64,000 nucleotides of DNA. Origin: Candidatus Poribacteria bacterium (lineage in GTDB: Bacteria; Poribacteria; WGA-4E; WGA-3G). Every line of letters starts with the position of its first letter. Position 1 is the first letter of the stretch. The DNA lies in assembly GCA_022823085.1 (NCBI GenBank), contig JAJDXV010000013.1, forward strand, positions 1-64,000, read 5' to 3'. A program made the position numbers and the translations under genes. Below the pieces are notes generated by a model. That model had not been told where the DNA came from. It searched no databases and saw nothing but the letters and a program-made list of their open reading frames with translations. Below, piece by piece: positions 40,145-48,933 of this stretch.

Positions 40145-40224
40145 AAGTTATAAGTTATAAGTTATAAGTTATAAGTTATAAGTTATAAGTTAAGAGGTTT
40201 ATTGTTACGAAGTACTCTTAACTT
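40145..40224. repeat. Heptamer tandem repeat (aagttat)x6 plus partial, with adjacent hairpin (locus 3)
   Basis: aagttat units 40145-40186, then AAGTTAAGAG (40187-40196)...CTCTTAACTT (40215-40224). Confidence 0.9.
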
Positions 40225-40390
40225 ACGACTTGTGCTAGATAATTTTGTTTTATAGCGTTTTGCTTATGCGCGAACGATATCTTTGAGTTTCATCAAGGAA
40301 CGTTCAAAACATCGGTTCACGGGGCACCGAGAAAACAACTAGCACAAGGCGTCTTAACTTATAACCTAAAGCGAAGTGTACTTATAACTG

Positions 40391-42079
40391 TTAACTGTCT
40401 GCTAACTTAATTCCTGCATCTCCAATATTTTGATGTGTTGCGTCTACGTAACCTGTTACGTTTTCGGCAATAGCGATTGCGATTTCGCCAGCAAAGCGAT
40501 AGTTCATTTCACTGCCCAACTGCTTGGCAAGCTGCTGGGTAATTTCCCAATCGACGCGGGCTTCACCGGGTGGGTCAATCGTCTTGCGAATCCGTTGTAT
40601 CCAGCCAGTTGAATTGGTAATTGTTCCGTCTTTTTCAACGAAAGTTGTTCCGGGTAATACCACATCCGCGAGTTGCGTGACCTCTGATGGCAAAACGTCT
40701 TGCACGATGAGGAAGTCCACATTTTCTAATGCTGTTTTTTCAGTATCTTCGAGTGGTCGTTCTGGTCCGCCGTTAACGAGATAGACGATTTTCGCACCTG
40801 AGACCTTTTTCCAGAGTGTGTCGCCTTCTAAAACGGCGTTCCCGTTTGCAGAACCGAGTATCGTTCGTGCGCCTGCCGTGTTGGGATTCTTGTCTGCTTC
40901 GATTGTAAATTGTGGGAACTTGTGTTCTTCACCGAGCGGATGTCCGAAGAGTCCCAACTGTGTTGTCTGTAGTACGTCGTGTGCGAACTGCTGCAAAACG
41001 TAGTTGTCTTCATTTGTGGCTTGTGCAGAGCCGATAATAACGATGTCATCAGCTTCCGCTTCGGATAACTGTTCGGTAATTACGGATAGCGCGTCTGCCC
41101 AGTGTGTGGTGGTGAGTTCGTCATCAACGCGTTTCAGCGGGAGTTGGAGTCGATCCTCACTGTTCACATAGTGGTAACCGAGGCGGCCGTCGTCGCATAT
41201 CCAGTGTTGGTTGATGTCCTCGTGGAAGCGCGGTTTGATTCGGTATATGCCATCGGCTTTATATTCTACAGTGATATTGCAACCGACACTACATCCGGTG
41301 CAGACACTGTTTGCTTTTTCTAAGAACCACGGACGCGACTTGAACAAGAAATCCTTGCTAATGAGTGCGCCGACGGGACAAATATCGACGACATTCCCTG
41401 CAAGTTTGTTGTCCAGCAGTTGCAATGGCGTGCCTTCATGGCTTCTCGGAATATCGATTTCGTCGTGGGAGCCTCGATTAATTAAACCTAATTCACCGGT
41501 TCCAGATACCTCTTGTGCAAATCGGATACAGCGAGTGCAAACAACACATCTTGTGGAGTAGAGCAGGACATCCGGCCCGAGGTCTTTTTTCGGTGGCACA
41601 TTCTTGACTTCAAGGTAGCGGCTCTTATCATGTCCGTGTCGATAACTGTAGTCTTGCAAGTCGCATTCGCCTGCCTGATCGCAGACGGGACAATCGAGCG
41701 GATGATGCACGAGCAAAAATTCGAGGATATCTTCCCGCGCCTTTTTGACGCGTGGACTATCTGTTTGAACGATAGCATCATATTTGTCTTCTAACTTTCT
41801 TTCAGGTGGTGCGGAACGGACTGTCGTTGTACAGCCGGTTGCTAATTGCCGGGCTGGACCAATGGTCCCTGGCGGCGCACCTGGTATGGGCTCGTAAGGT
41901 TCAACGAGACACATCCTACAGTTTGCTGGACGACTCAACCCAGGGTGATAGCAGTAGTGAGGCACCTCAATGCCGTGCTGCCGTGCAGCTTCAACTATAT
42001 TCGTTCCGTCTTCAACCTCTATCTCAAGGTCATTCAGTTTAATGAGTGCCATATAATTACTCCAATGTATTCCTACCAA
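40391..42079 (-). CDS. nuoG: NADH-quinone oxidoreductase subunit G
   Basis: 562 aa; 2Fe-2S 'HYCYHPGLSRPANCRMCLVE', 'HHPLDCPVCDQAGECDLQDYSYRHG', 'CVVCTRCIRFAQEVSGTGELG'; start probably 42052. Confidence 0.93.
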   Translation of the reverse strand: MVGIHWSNYMALIKLNDLEIEVEDGTNIVEAARQHGIEVPHYCYHPGLSRPANCRMCLVEPYEPIPGAPPGTIGPARQLATGCTTTVRSAPPERKLEDKYDAIVQTDSPRVKKAREDILEFLLVHHPLDCPVCDQAGECDLQDYSYRHGHDKSRYLEVKNVPPKKDLGPDVLLYSTRCVVCTRCIRFAQEVSGTGELGLINRGSHDEIDIPRSHEGTPLQLLDNKLAGNVVDICPVGALISKDFLFKSRPWFLEKANSVCTGCSVGCNITVEYKADGIYRIKPRFHEDINQHWICDDGRLGYHYVNSEDRLQLPLKRVDDELTTTHWADALSVITEQLSEAEADDIVIIGSAQATNEDNYVLQQFAHDVLQTTQLGLFGHPLGEEHKFPQFTIEADKNPNTAGARTILGSANGNAVLEGDTLWKKVSGAKIVYLVNGGPERPLEDTEKTALENVDFLIVQDVLPSEVTQLADVVLPGTTFVEKDGTITNSTGWIQRIRKTIDPPGEARVDWEITQQLAKQLGSEMNYRFAGEIAIAIAENVTGYVDATHQNIGDAGIKLADS

Positions 42080-42163
42080 GGAAATTATGCTTACGTCAAC
42101 TTAACAATTTTTCAAGGGACTCAATTTTCTCGCGCAACGCTTGAATCTCTATGGCTTGTCCTT

Positions 42164-42472
42164 TTATAGTATCGTCTTCTGTGTGCGGCTGCTCTGCTGA
42201 TACGCGATGAAAGCTAATGGGACACCTACAAAGGCTATAAGCGCGCCAATGAGTGTTATTATTAATGTTCCTTGGAAGTCTAATCTTTTGCTCTGCTCTG
42301 TCATACGCTTTTCTAAACGCACCTCAGTTTCGGTGATGCGCTTTTCTAAACGCACCTCGGCTTCGTTAACAATCTGCCGGATCTTCTCTAAGTCTTCAAC
42401 GCTCAGTTCGGCAGTTGTGACAGTGCTTAGGCATAAAAGTCCTGCAATGGTAAAAAACAAGGTTTTCATCAT
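42164..42472 (-). CDS. Small coiled-coil membrane-anchored hypothetical protein
   Basis: 102 aa; signal peptide, 'EVRLEKRITETEVRLEKRMTEQ' heptads, C-terminal TM segment. Confidence 0.6.
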   Translation of the reverse strand: MMKTLFFTIAGLLCLSTVTTAELSVEDLEKIRQIVNEAEVRLEKRITETEVRLEKRMTEQSKRLDFQGTLIITLIGALIAFVGVPLAFIAYQQSSRTQKTIL

Positions 42473-42509
42473 AGATGTTCCTTTCGGCCATCGCCAATTA
42501 TGCCCGCCA

Positions 42510-43985
42510 TCACTCCGATTCTAACTCTTTCGGAATAAACCGCTGTTGATACGCGTAATTTTCTTCTGGTGGTACTGTCGCCTCTGCAACAGGCAGCGTG
42601 ACGAGTTTACCTTCTCGGATAGCGGCTTCAAATTCAGGTCTGAACTTTCGCATATAACTCACAGCGGGCCAGGAAACTGCGATACCAAAGACGCAGATTG
42701 TATTCCATGTCATCGTATCCACATTTGCGATGTTGTTGGCGACACTCTCCAGCAAGTCAAGGTCTTCGTAGATTTCTTCTGTTTCACCGGTATCGCCCCA
42801 TCTACCACTTTCAGTGACACCGAATTTGGGGCGTGTGATGGTGTCTGGTCTGCCCCCTCCATCGGCAATGCGCTGAACAATATCTCGGACCCAAGGTGTA
42901 CCCCAGCGACACGGCGTGCACTGTCCGCACGATTCATGTGCGTAGAACTTCATGATATTCAGCAAGCAGTCAACAATATTCCGAGTCTCATTCATGACGA
43001 TAATGCCACCGGAACCGAGCATAGATTTAGCGAGTGTGAGTGAAGTAAAATCGAGTCGCGTGTCCAACTCATAATGCGTTAAAATCGGGGCGGAACTCCC
43101 GCCCGGAATGACAGCTTTCACTTCTTCGCCGCGCAGTCCGCCTGCGACCTCAATGAGTTCGGAGCATGTCAAGCCGAGTTCAAGCTCGTAAACACCTGGT
43201 TCGTTGACATCGCCGCTGATGCAATAGAGTTTCGTGCCTGTGTTCGGATCAGGTTTCGGCGGATCAAACCGTGTATCACCATACGTCGGTCCCATCTGGG
43301 TGTACCATTCAACGCCATTGCCAACGATGAAAGGCAGGTTACAGAGCGTTTCGACATTCTGGACGACAGTGGGTTTACTGAATACACCTTCAACAGCCGG
43401 GAACGGTGGTTTATTGCGAGGTTGTCCGCGCTTGCCTTCAAGCGATTCAATGAGTCCTGTCTCTTCACCACAGATATATGCGCCGGCTCCGGGGTGTGTA
43501 TAGATGTCAATATTAAGCCCAGTACCACAGACATCTTTTCCGAGGTAGCCTTTTTCGTAAGCCTCTTTGATAGCGGCATCTAACATCTTTTTTCCGAGCG
43601 TAAATTCACCACGGATGTAGACATAAGTCGTCTCAATGCCCATTGCGTAGCAACAGATGAGGATACCTTCAATCAATAGGTGTGGATTCTTTTCCAAGAC
43701 GTAGCGGTTACTGAACGTTCCTGGCTCACTTTCGTCAGCGTTGCAGCAGAGGTAGCACGGTTTTATATCTCTTGGCACGAAGCTCCATTTCAAACCGGTA
43801 GAAAATCCGGCACCGCCTCTGCCTTTCAACCCGGAATCCATCACCATTTTGGCGATGTCATCTGGTTGATATTCCGCGATAGCCTTTTCAAAACGTTTGT
43901 AGCCATCATATTGCCGAAAGACATCGAACGTGTTAATATCAGGCACATCCAGATGCTCATAGAGAATTCGTTTTTCTTCAACCAT
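42510..43985 (-). CDS. nuoF: NADH-quinone oxidoreductase subunit F
   Basis: 491 aa; 'GLKGRGGAGFSTGLKWSF', 'GAGAYICGEETGLIESLEGKRGQPRNKPPFP', 'ESCGQCTPCRWGT'. Confidence 0.97.
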   Translation of the reverse strand: MVEEKRILYEHLDVPDINTFDVFRQYDGYKRFEKAIAEYQPDDIAKMVMDSGLKGRGGAGFSTGLKWSFVPRDIKPCYLCCNADESEPGTFSNRYVLEKNPHLLIEGILICCYAMGIETTYVYIRGEFTLGKKMLDAAIKEAYEKGYLGKDVCGTGLNIDIYTHPGAGAYICGEETGLIESLEGKRGQPRNKPPFPAVEGVFSKPTVVQNVETLCNLPFIVGNGVEWYTQMGPTYGDTRFDPPKPDPNTGTKLYCISGDVNEPGVYELELGLTCSELIEVAGGLRGEEVKAVIPGGSSAPILTHYELDTRLDFTSLTLAKSMLGSGGIIVMNETRNIVDCLLNIMKFYAHESCGQCTPCRWGTPWVRDIVQRIADGGGRPDTITRPKFGVTESGRWGDTGETEEIYEDLDLLESVANNIANVDTMTWNTICVFGIAVSWPAVSYMRKFRPEFEAAIREGKLVTLPVAEATVPPEENYAYQQRFIPKELESE

Positions 43986-43989
43986 ATTT

Positions 43990-44045
43990 TTAATTATTAA
44001 ATTTGGTCACCGTTCCACTTCGTTTCACGGTGGTTTCCGGTTAAG
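43990..44045. repeat. Intergenic hairpin repeat (family shared with 53960-54019)
   Basis: ttattaaatttggtCACCGTtccacttcgtttcACGGTGgtttccggttaag; near-identical copy near 53960. Confidence 0.7.
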
Positions 44046-44127
44046 TTCGACCACTGTTGTGGTATGAACGTTTTTTCTCTTCCAACTATGCTTTCGATAG
44101 GCTGTTCGACTTTCAGCACGTTAGGTT

Positions 44128-44652
44128 TTACCCTGTGAGCGTCTCTAAAATTTCATCAACTTTTTCAGGAGTTAAATTCTTATAGAGATCGTCATTGATC
44201 ATGATAACAGGGGCGACATCGCACGAGGCAAGGCATTCCACCTTCATGAGTGTGAATTTACCGTCCGCAGTTGTGCCTTTCGCGAGATTCGTTTCGGAGG
44301 CGATATCCGTGTCGAGTTTTGCTTTGAGATGCTCCAGTACCACTTTGCAATCCCGCAATGCACAAGGCAACGTATGGCACACCCGAATGACGTACTCGCC
44401 TACCGGTTCTTCAAAGAACATCGGATAGAACGTAACGACATCCTTGACCTTCATCACGGTGACATCAAGTTGCTCTGCGACATACTTCATGACAGCAGGT
44501 GTGATATAACCTGCCTGTCGTTGTGCGAGATGGAGCGTCGGTAGCATTGCTGCCTCTTTAATCGGATATCGCTCTATCAATTCGTCGAATTCACGTTGAT
44601 TTTCTTCGTTAAACGCGAAAGGCGTTTCGATTTGAATGAGTTCGTCTGACAT
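44128..44652 (-). CDS. nuoE: NADH-quinone oxidoreductase subunit E
   Basis: 174 aa; 'VCHTLPCALRDCKVVLEHL', 'VECLASCDVAPVIMINDDLYKNLTPEKVDEIL'. Confidence 0.94.
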   Translation of the reverse strand: MSDELIQIETPFAFNEENQREFDELIERYPIKEAAMLPTLHLAQRQAGYITPAVMKYVAEQLDVTVMKVKDVVTFYPMFFEEPVGEYVIRVCHTLPCALRDCKVVLEHLKAKLDTDIASETNLAKGTTADGKFTLMKVECLASCDVAPVIMINDDLYKNLTPEKVDEILETLTG

Positions 44653-44684
44653 CTATGTTTTCCTTTTTTCGCCCAAGTGTTCCC

Positions 44685-45188
44685 TTAATTTATCTGCGCG
44701 TTTATCGATCCCAAAATTTCTTGGAGGAAATCGGCTTTCGATTTCGATCCTGTGAAATGTGCAACGACATTCCCGTCTTTGAGCACGGAATATTCAGGAA
44801 TGACTCCGGACTGCTTGTAGGCTAAGATGCGCTGAGAGTTTTGCCGAGCAGTATCCACATCTACTTTCACAACAGTAAAGACCTCTCGATTTTCTGCTGC
44901 AACTGCAGCGAGCGTTGGCTCCATGGCCCTACAGGCCCCTCACCAGGCTGCCCCAAATGCTATAACAACCGGTAATTCGGACTTCAACACCAGACTGTCA
45001 AATGTTGTATCGGTGACTTCAATAAACGGATTCCGGGCGAAGTCTGCCTGTTTTCTTCTTTCCAGCATGCGTGCTTCTCTTTTTTGTTGTGCTTCCTGCA
45101 GCGCGGTGCAAGCACTGAAAAAGAGACAACTCGCGACGATGGTGAAAATCAGGGCTGTTTTCATCCTATTGATGTTTATGTTTTGCAT
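44685..45188 (-). CDS. Thioredoxin-fold lipoprotein with in-frame UGA at first active-site Cys position (probable selenoprotein, WUGAC)
   Basis: ORFs 44940..45188 and 44685..44924 share a frame, separated only by TGA (44940-44942) and 5 codons; read through gives '...PVVIAFGAAW-U-GACRAMEPTLAAVAAENREVFTVVKVDVDTARQ...' with the thioredoxin motif WCxxC as WUxxC. Confidence 0.8.
44896..44909 (-). promoter_or_regulatory. Candidate bacterial SECIS apical hairpin
   Basis: GCTGC-AGTT-GCAGC stem-loop with the loop 36-39 nt downstream of the UGA; weak by eye. Confidence 0.35.
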
Positions 45189-45242
45189 CGTAAACTCCCC
45201 TGTTAATTGGTGTTTTACTCAGTTAACCGAGGCATAGAACAT

Positions 45243-45473
45243 TTAGACTGCCGCTATAAATGCCTCATGTACCTTGTGAGGTAACTCAAGAAAAATGAAA
45301 TAAGATTCAGGATATAAGTAGTCCTCTTCGGATTCATCAACGACGCGGAGATAGCCTTCACGAATCGCTTCTTCATCAGGCAGAATTTGGTAGAATTTCC
45401 GCTTTTCTATGTCTTCACAACCATCGTTTTTGATACAAAGTGCAAATTGGATTTTTAATGGTTTCTTTTCCAT
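45243..45473 (-). CDS. Conserved small hypothetical protein
   Basis: 76 aa; 'FYQILPDEEAIREGYLRVVDESEEDYLYPESYFIFLELP'. Confidence 0.65.
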   Translation of the reverse strand: MEKKPLKIQFALCIKNDGCEDIEKRKFYQILPDEEAIREGYLRVVDESEEDYLYPESYFIFLELPHKVHEAFIAAV

Positions 45474-45500
45474 AGTTTTAGTCCAGAAATCGTTTGATTT

Positions 45501-45710
45501 TCATCTTTTTTTTCCAATTCCATGTGCTTCATACCAATGAATCTCTGCTCTCCGAGTGCTACCGTTAGTCAGGTGAATATAGGCAACACCTTTAAGTTTC
45601 CGCCATCTCCCCGAACCAAATTGTTTACGGAGCCTCTGAATCTCACGGATTCGCCCACCCACAGCAATCGTTTCAATATCTTCGATTGTGCCAATGATTT
45701 CAAAATGCAT
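45501..45710 (-). CDS. Conserved small hypothetical protein, paired with the adjacent 76-aa gene; C-terminus possibly frameshifted at an A8 run
   Basis: 69 aa; 'GGRIREIQRLRKQFGSGRWRKLKGVAYIHLTNGSTRRAEIHWYEAHGIGKK'. Confidence 0.65.
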   Translation of the reverse strand: MHFEIIGTIEDIETIAVGGRIREIQRLRKQFGSGRWRKLKGVAYIHLTNGSTRRAEIHWYEAHGIGKKR

Positions 45711-45742
45711 TGGTTCCAGTAAGTTCTACTTACAAAGTAAAA

Positions 45743-46084
45743 TTAATAGTTCCCATAAAACTGAATGCGGTTGCCTTCTGGGTCGCGGATGTCGAAAATG
45801 GCACGTCCATCTTCATTTTCAAGTTTCCTTAACCGTTTCCCTTTCGATTTTATGTGTTGATGAACAGCACTCACGCTTTCAACTTGAAACATCAGTTTTT
45901 GTCGCCCTTCGTTGGGTTTGCTGGCACTGTGGAGACACAACGTGCAAGCCCCTGCTTTAAAACGGAAGAACCGGTTTTCTGGGAACGGTTGGTCTTCGTC
46001 TGGTACTAATCCGATGACATCCCGATAAAATGCAATGACAGTTTTCATGTCTTTGACGAAAAGCATAATACCTGTGAGTTCCAT
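45743..46084 (-). CDS. VOC (glyoxalase/bleomycin resistance) family protein
   Basis: 113 aa; 'GIMLFVKDMKTVIAFYRDVIGL', 'FDIRDPEGNRIQFYG'. Confidence 0.88.
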   Translation of the reverse strand: MELTGIMLFVKDMKTVIAFYRDVIGLVPDEDQPFPENRFFRFKAGACTLCLHSASKPNEGRQKLMFQVESVSAVHQHIKSKGKRLRKLENEDGRAIFDIRDPEGNRIQFYGNY

Positions 46085-46120
46085 TGAATTCTCCTAAAAC
46101 AGATCATACTTCTGACAAAG

Positions 46121-47317
46121 TTACCGATCTAATTCTCCCGCGATGACGTTCAGGCTTCCCAAGACGGCGACGGTATCGGAGACCATTCCACCCTCTAACA
46201 TGTGTGGCAGGGCTTGGAAGTGAAAGAAGCTCGGTGGACGGATACGGATACGATAAGCGGTTCCGCTGCCGTCACTCACAATATAAAATCCGAGTTCCCC
46301 GTTTGGCGATTCGGTTGCGCAGTAGTGTTCACCTTTCGGCGGTTGTACACCGTGCCCATCCATAACAACCTTAAAGTGATGAATTAACCCCTCGATATGC
46401 CCATAAGCATCGGACTTGTTTGGCATTGTAATTTTGTTATCTTCGACGTTGACGGGTCCGTCAGGCATGTTGTCTAATACTTGGGTAATGATCCCACAAC
46501 TCTGAATCATCTCTTCCATGCGGACGAGGTAACGGTCATAGGCATCGCCGTTGCTTCCAACAGGCACCTCAAATGTCACTTCATCGTAGCTGGAATAGGG
46601 TTCCGCCTTTCGGATGTCGTGCGCTACACCAGTGGCACGGAGGCAGGGCCCCGTTAGTCCGTAGTTAATGGCATCGTCAGAAGAAATGGGGCCAACATTT
46701 TTTGTGCGATCCATCCATATTCGATTTCGTGTGAGAAGCGTATGCGTTTCCTTGAGTGCCTTCGGAAAGTCGCTGGTGAATTGCCGAACATCTTCTTCAC
46801 AACCGTCGTAGAGGTCTCGGAGGACACCACCGACGCGTGTGTAACTGGTTGTTAGCCGTGCGCCTGTCGTTTTTTCAAAGATACTATACAATTTCTCACG
46901 TTCTCGGAAGCTATAGAGAAATACCGAGAATGCCCCTAAGTCGAGTGCCGCTGTGCCTAACCATAACAGATGATCAGCGACGCGTGAGAGTTCCGCCATT
47001 AAAATACGGATGTATTGACACCGTTTCGGTACTTCAATATCGAGCAATTGTTCGACAGCAAGGACATACCCGAAATTATTTGACAGTGGTGAGAGATAGT
47101 TCATCCGGTCTGTAACGACAATATATTGGTTGTAATCCAAGTGTTCACCGAGTTTCTCGAACCCGGTATGCAGATAACCTGCGTGTGGTGTCGCCTTCAA
47201 AATGGATTCACCATCAAGTTCTAACACGATGCGAAGTGTACCGTGTGTCGCTGGATGTTGCGGACCGAAGTTGAGTACCATCTTCTCGCCTGTGGCGCGT
47301 TCCACCCCACCTTGCAT
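46121..47317 (-). CDS. nuoD: NADH-quinone oxidoreductase subunit D
   Basis: 398 aa; 'LNFGPQHPATHGTLRIVLELDGE', 'TDRMNYLSPLSNNFGYVLAVEQLL', 'SPNGELGFYIVSDGSGTAYRIRIRPPSF'. Confidence 0.97.
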   Translation of the reverse strand: MQGGVERATGEKMVLNFGPQHPATHGTLRIVLELDGESILKATPHAGYLHTGFEKLGEHLDYNQYIVVTDRMNYLSPLSNNFGYVLAVEQLLDIEVPKRCQYIRILMAELSRVADHLLWLGTAALDLGAFSVFLYSFREREKLYSIFEKTTGARLTTSYTRVGGVLRDLYDGCEEDVRQFTSDFPKALKETHTLLTRNRIWMDRTKNVGPISSDDAINYGLTGPCLRATGVAHDIRKAEPYSSYDEVTFEVPVGSNGDAYDRYLVRMEEMIQSCGIITQVLDNMPDGPVNVEDNKITMPNKSDAYGHIEGLIHHFKVVMDGHGVQPPKGEHYCATESPNGELGFYIVSDGSGTAYRIRIRPPSFFHFQALPHMLEGGMVSDTVAVLGSLNVIAGELDR

Positions 47318-47332
47318 ATCATAACTCCTTTT

Positions 47333-47884
47333 TTATGCGTTCTGTTTGTCGAAATTAAAGCTTTCGCGTTCACCGCGTCCGCGGAGCGGATAATCCTTTT
47401 GAAGCGGATGTCCCTCAAAATCGTCAGGCATCAGGATCCGACGGAGGTCCGGGTGTCCTTCAAAGTTGATACCGAACATGTCATAAGTTTCGCGTTCCAA
47501 CCAGTTCGCGCCTTGCCACAATCCGGTAACAGAGGGGGTATTCAGGTCGTTTTCATGTACAGGCACTTTCACGCGAAGGCGGCACTGCCCCTGATAGGAA
47601 TAGAGCTGATAGACGACCATGAACCTTGCATAATCGAACTGCATCAATTCGGATTCCATCTGTGAATTATCGACCGCTGTAACATCAACAAGAAAGGTGT
47701 AGGCGAGTTCGGGGTCTGTTTTTAGATATTCCAAAACTGCGTAAGCCTGTTCTTTACGGATAACAACGACGACGGTGCCTCGCGTTTCGTCCTTTGATAG
47801 GAGTGCGTCGGCGTGATGTTCCTCTAATTTTTGAAGGACAAGAGGTTTCGGCTGTTCTTCAATTTCTTTCTCTTCGTTCATCAA
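47333..47884 (-). CDS. nuoC: NADH-quinone oxidoreductase subunit C
   Basis: 183 aa; 'NWLERETYDMFGINFEGHPDLRRILMPDDFEGHPLQKDYPL'. Confidence 0.96.
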   Translation of the reverse strand: MMNEEKEIEEQPKPLVLQKLEEHHADALLSKDETRGTVVVVIRKEQAYAVLEYLKTDPELAYTFLVDVTAVDNSQMESELMQFDYARFMVVYQLYSYQGQCRLRVKVPVHENDLNTPSVTGLWQGANWLERETYDMFGINFEGHPDLRRILMPDDFEGHPLQKDYPLRGRGERESFNFDKQNA

Positions 47885-47910
47885 ATTCTTCGGGATGGAA
47901 ACCTCGCCTT

Positions 47911-48933
47911 TTAAGGCGCTGAGGAAATCCCGCTCCTATAGTTGAAGTTCAGGCGTGTTAGCACTTTAAAATCTTGTGTTTTCGCATTTTGACAGAGGCG
48001 TTTTCCCGCTAAAGAATACAGAGAAATACCTGTCTTGCCAAATCCACTAATACGCGTCAAGCCATGCTTAACATGTTTCACGAGAGTGTTCTTCACGAAT
48101 CCAGCGCAAGTCGTGCCACCGTAGCGAGGACGTTCCCCACCTTTCTGTGGGTTCTGTCTGTGGAGTTCACATCTCCGTATCGGTATCAGCGATATACAGA
48201 ATATATCTGTGTTATCTACGACACCCTCGCCGCCAACGACATGGTAAGCGAGACACCAAGAATCTACACAATGGGCATCAAACGTCTCTGATAACTTCTT
48301 TGACGACTTTTTCAGACCTAACCTCTCGCGTATCTCTTTGGTTTGCCATCCTTGTAACGTCAGCAACTGCCACTGCTTTCGGATTTCGGTATAGAACCAC
48401 TGTTTACCGACTTCAAGTGGACTAAAAGATTGATTCCATTTCTTGGCACGTTCTATAGTGCGTGCCTTAATATCCTCTACACAGACGTGCGTGACGGGAT
48501 ACAACTTCGAGAGCCACTGAAGTATCCGAAGTTTCCAATCCCACCTCGCACGTGTCCCTGCCGGTAACTTCGCTTTGCCGGCGTTACGATTCGTTCTGTT
48601 CTTGCGATTCGGACACTTTCGAGAGCGTCTGCTTCTCCGCAACTCACGACGTTTTTCAACTTTCTTACCGACTTTGCTGTGAGCGTCCGCCTGCACATTC
48701 AAGTAGGTATGCTTCTTTGACTTAACAGTAACGCCTTCTTTCTTACTACCGGGGTCTACACCAACAGCAATCTCTTGGAACTCGGTATCCGATGGATCAA
48801 CGTTTAATCGGACACAGAAGATGCCGTTGTCCCAAAACGGAGTTGCCTTGCCTGATTTTATCCAACGCCTTGCCCGTGAAGGCTTAGTAGGCATTAGAGG
48901 GTGTTGATTCTTATCTACGACGCCAACGAACAT
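47911..48933 (-). CDS. IsrB/IscB-like RNA-guided nuclease (PLMP/RRXRR domain, RuvC without obvious HNH insertion)
   Basis: 340 aa; 'HPLMPTKPSRARRWIKSGKATPFW', RuvC-I 'VGVDPGSKKEGVTV', Arg-rich bridge 'KRRELRRSRRSRKCPNRKNR', RuvC-II 'VCVEDIKA', RuvC-III 'FDAHCVDSWCLA', C-terminal 'RPRYGGTTCAGF'. Confidence 0.8.
   Translation of the reverse strand: MFVGVVDKNQHPLMPTKPSRARRWIKSGKATPFWDNGIFCVRLNVDPSDTEFQEIAVGVDPGSKKEGVTVKSKKHTYLNVQADAHSKVGKKVEKRRELRRSRRSRKCPNRKNRTNRNAGKAKLPAGTRARWDWKLRILQWLSKLYPVTHVCVEDIKARTIERAKKWNQSFSPLEVGKQWFYTEIRKQWQLLTLQGWQTKEIRERLGLKKSSKKLSETFDAHCVDSWCLAYHVVGGEGVVDNTDIFCISLIPIRRCELHRQNPQKGGERPRYGGTTCAGFVKNTLVKHVKHGLTRISGFGKTGISLYSLAGKRLCQNAKTQDFKVLTRLNFNYRSGISSAP

Noticed and set aside
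40145-40192. Possible CRISPR-like array
   Set aside because: Simple contiguous 7-bp tandem repeats without spacers; no cas genes in the window.
42164-42472. 102-aa coiled-coil protein as a novel complex I subunit
   Set aside because: Only position supports it; similar low-complexity membrane-anchored coiled coils are common, so it is listed only as hypothetical.
44685-44924. 79-aa ORF as a separate thioredoxin-fragment gene
   Set aside because: Same frame as the upstream ORF with only TGA and 5 codons between; better read as one UGA-containing gene.
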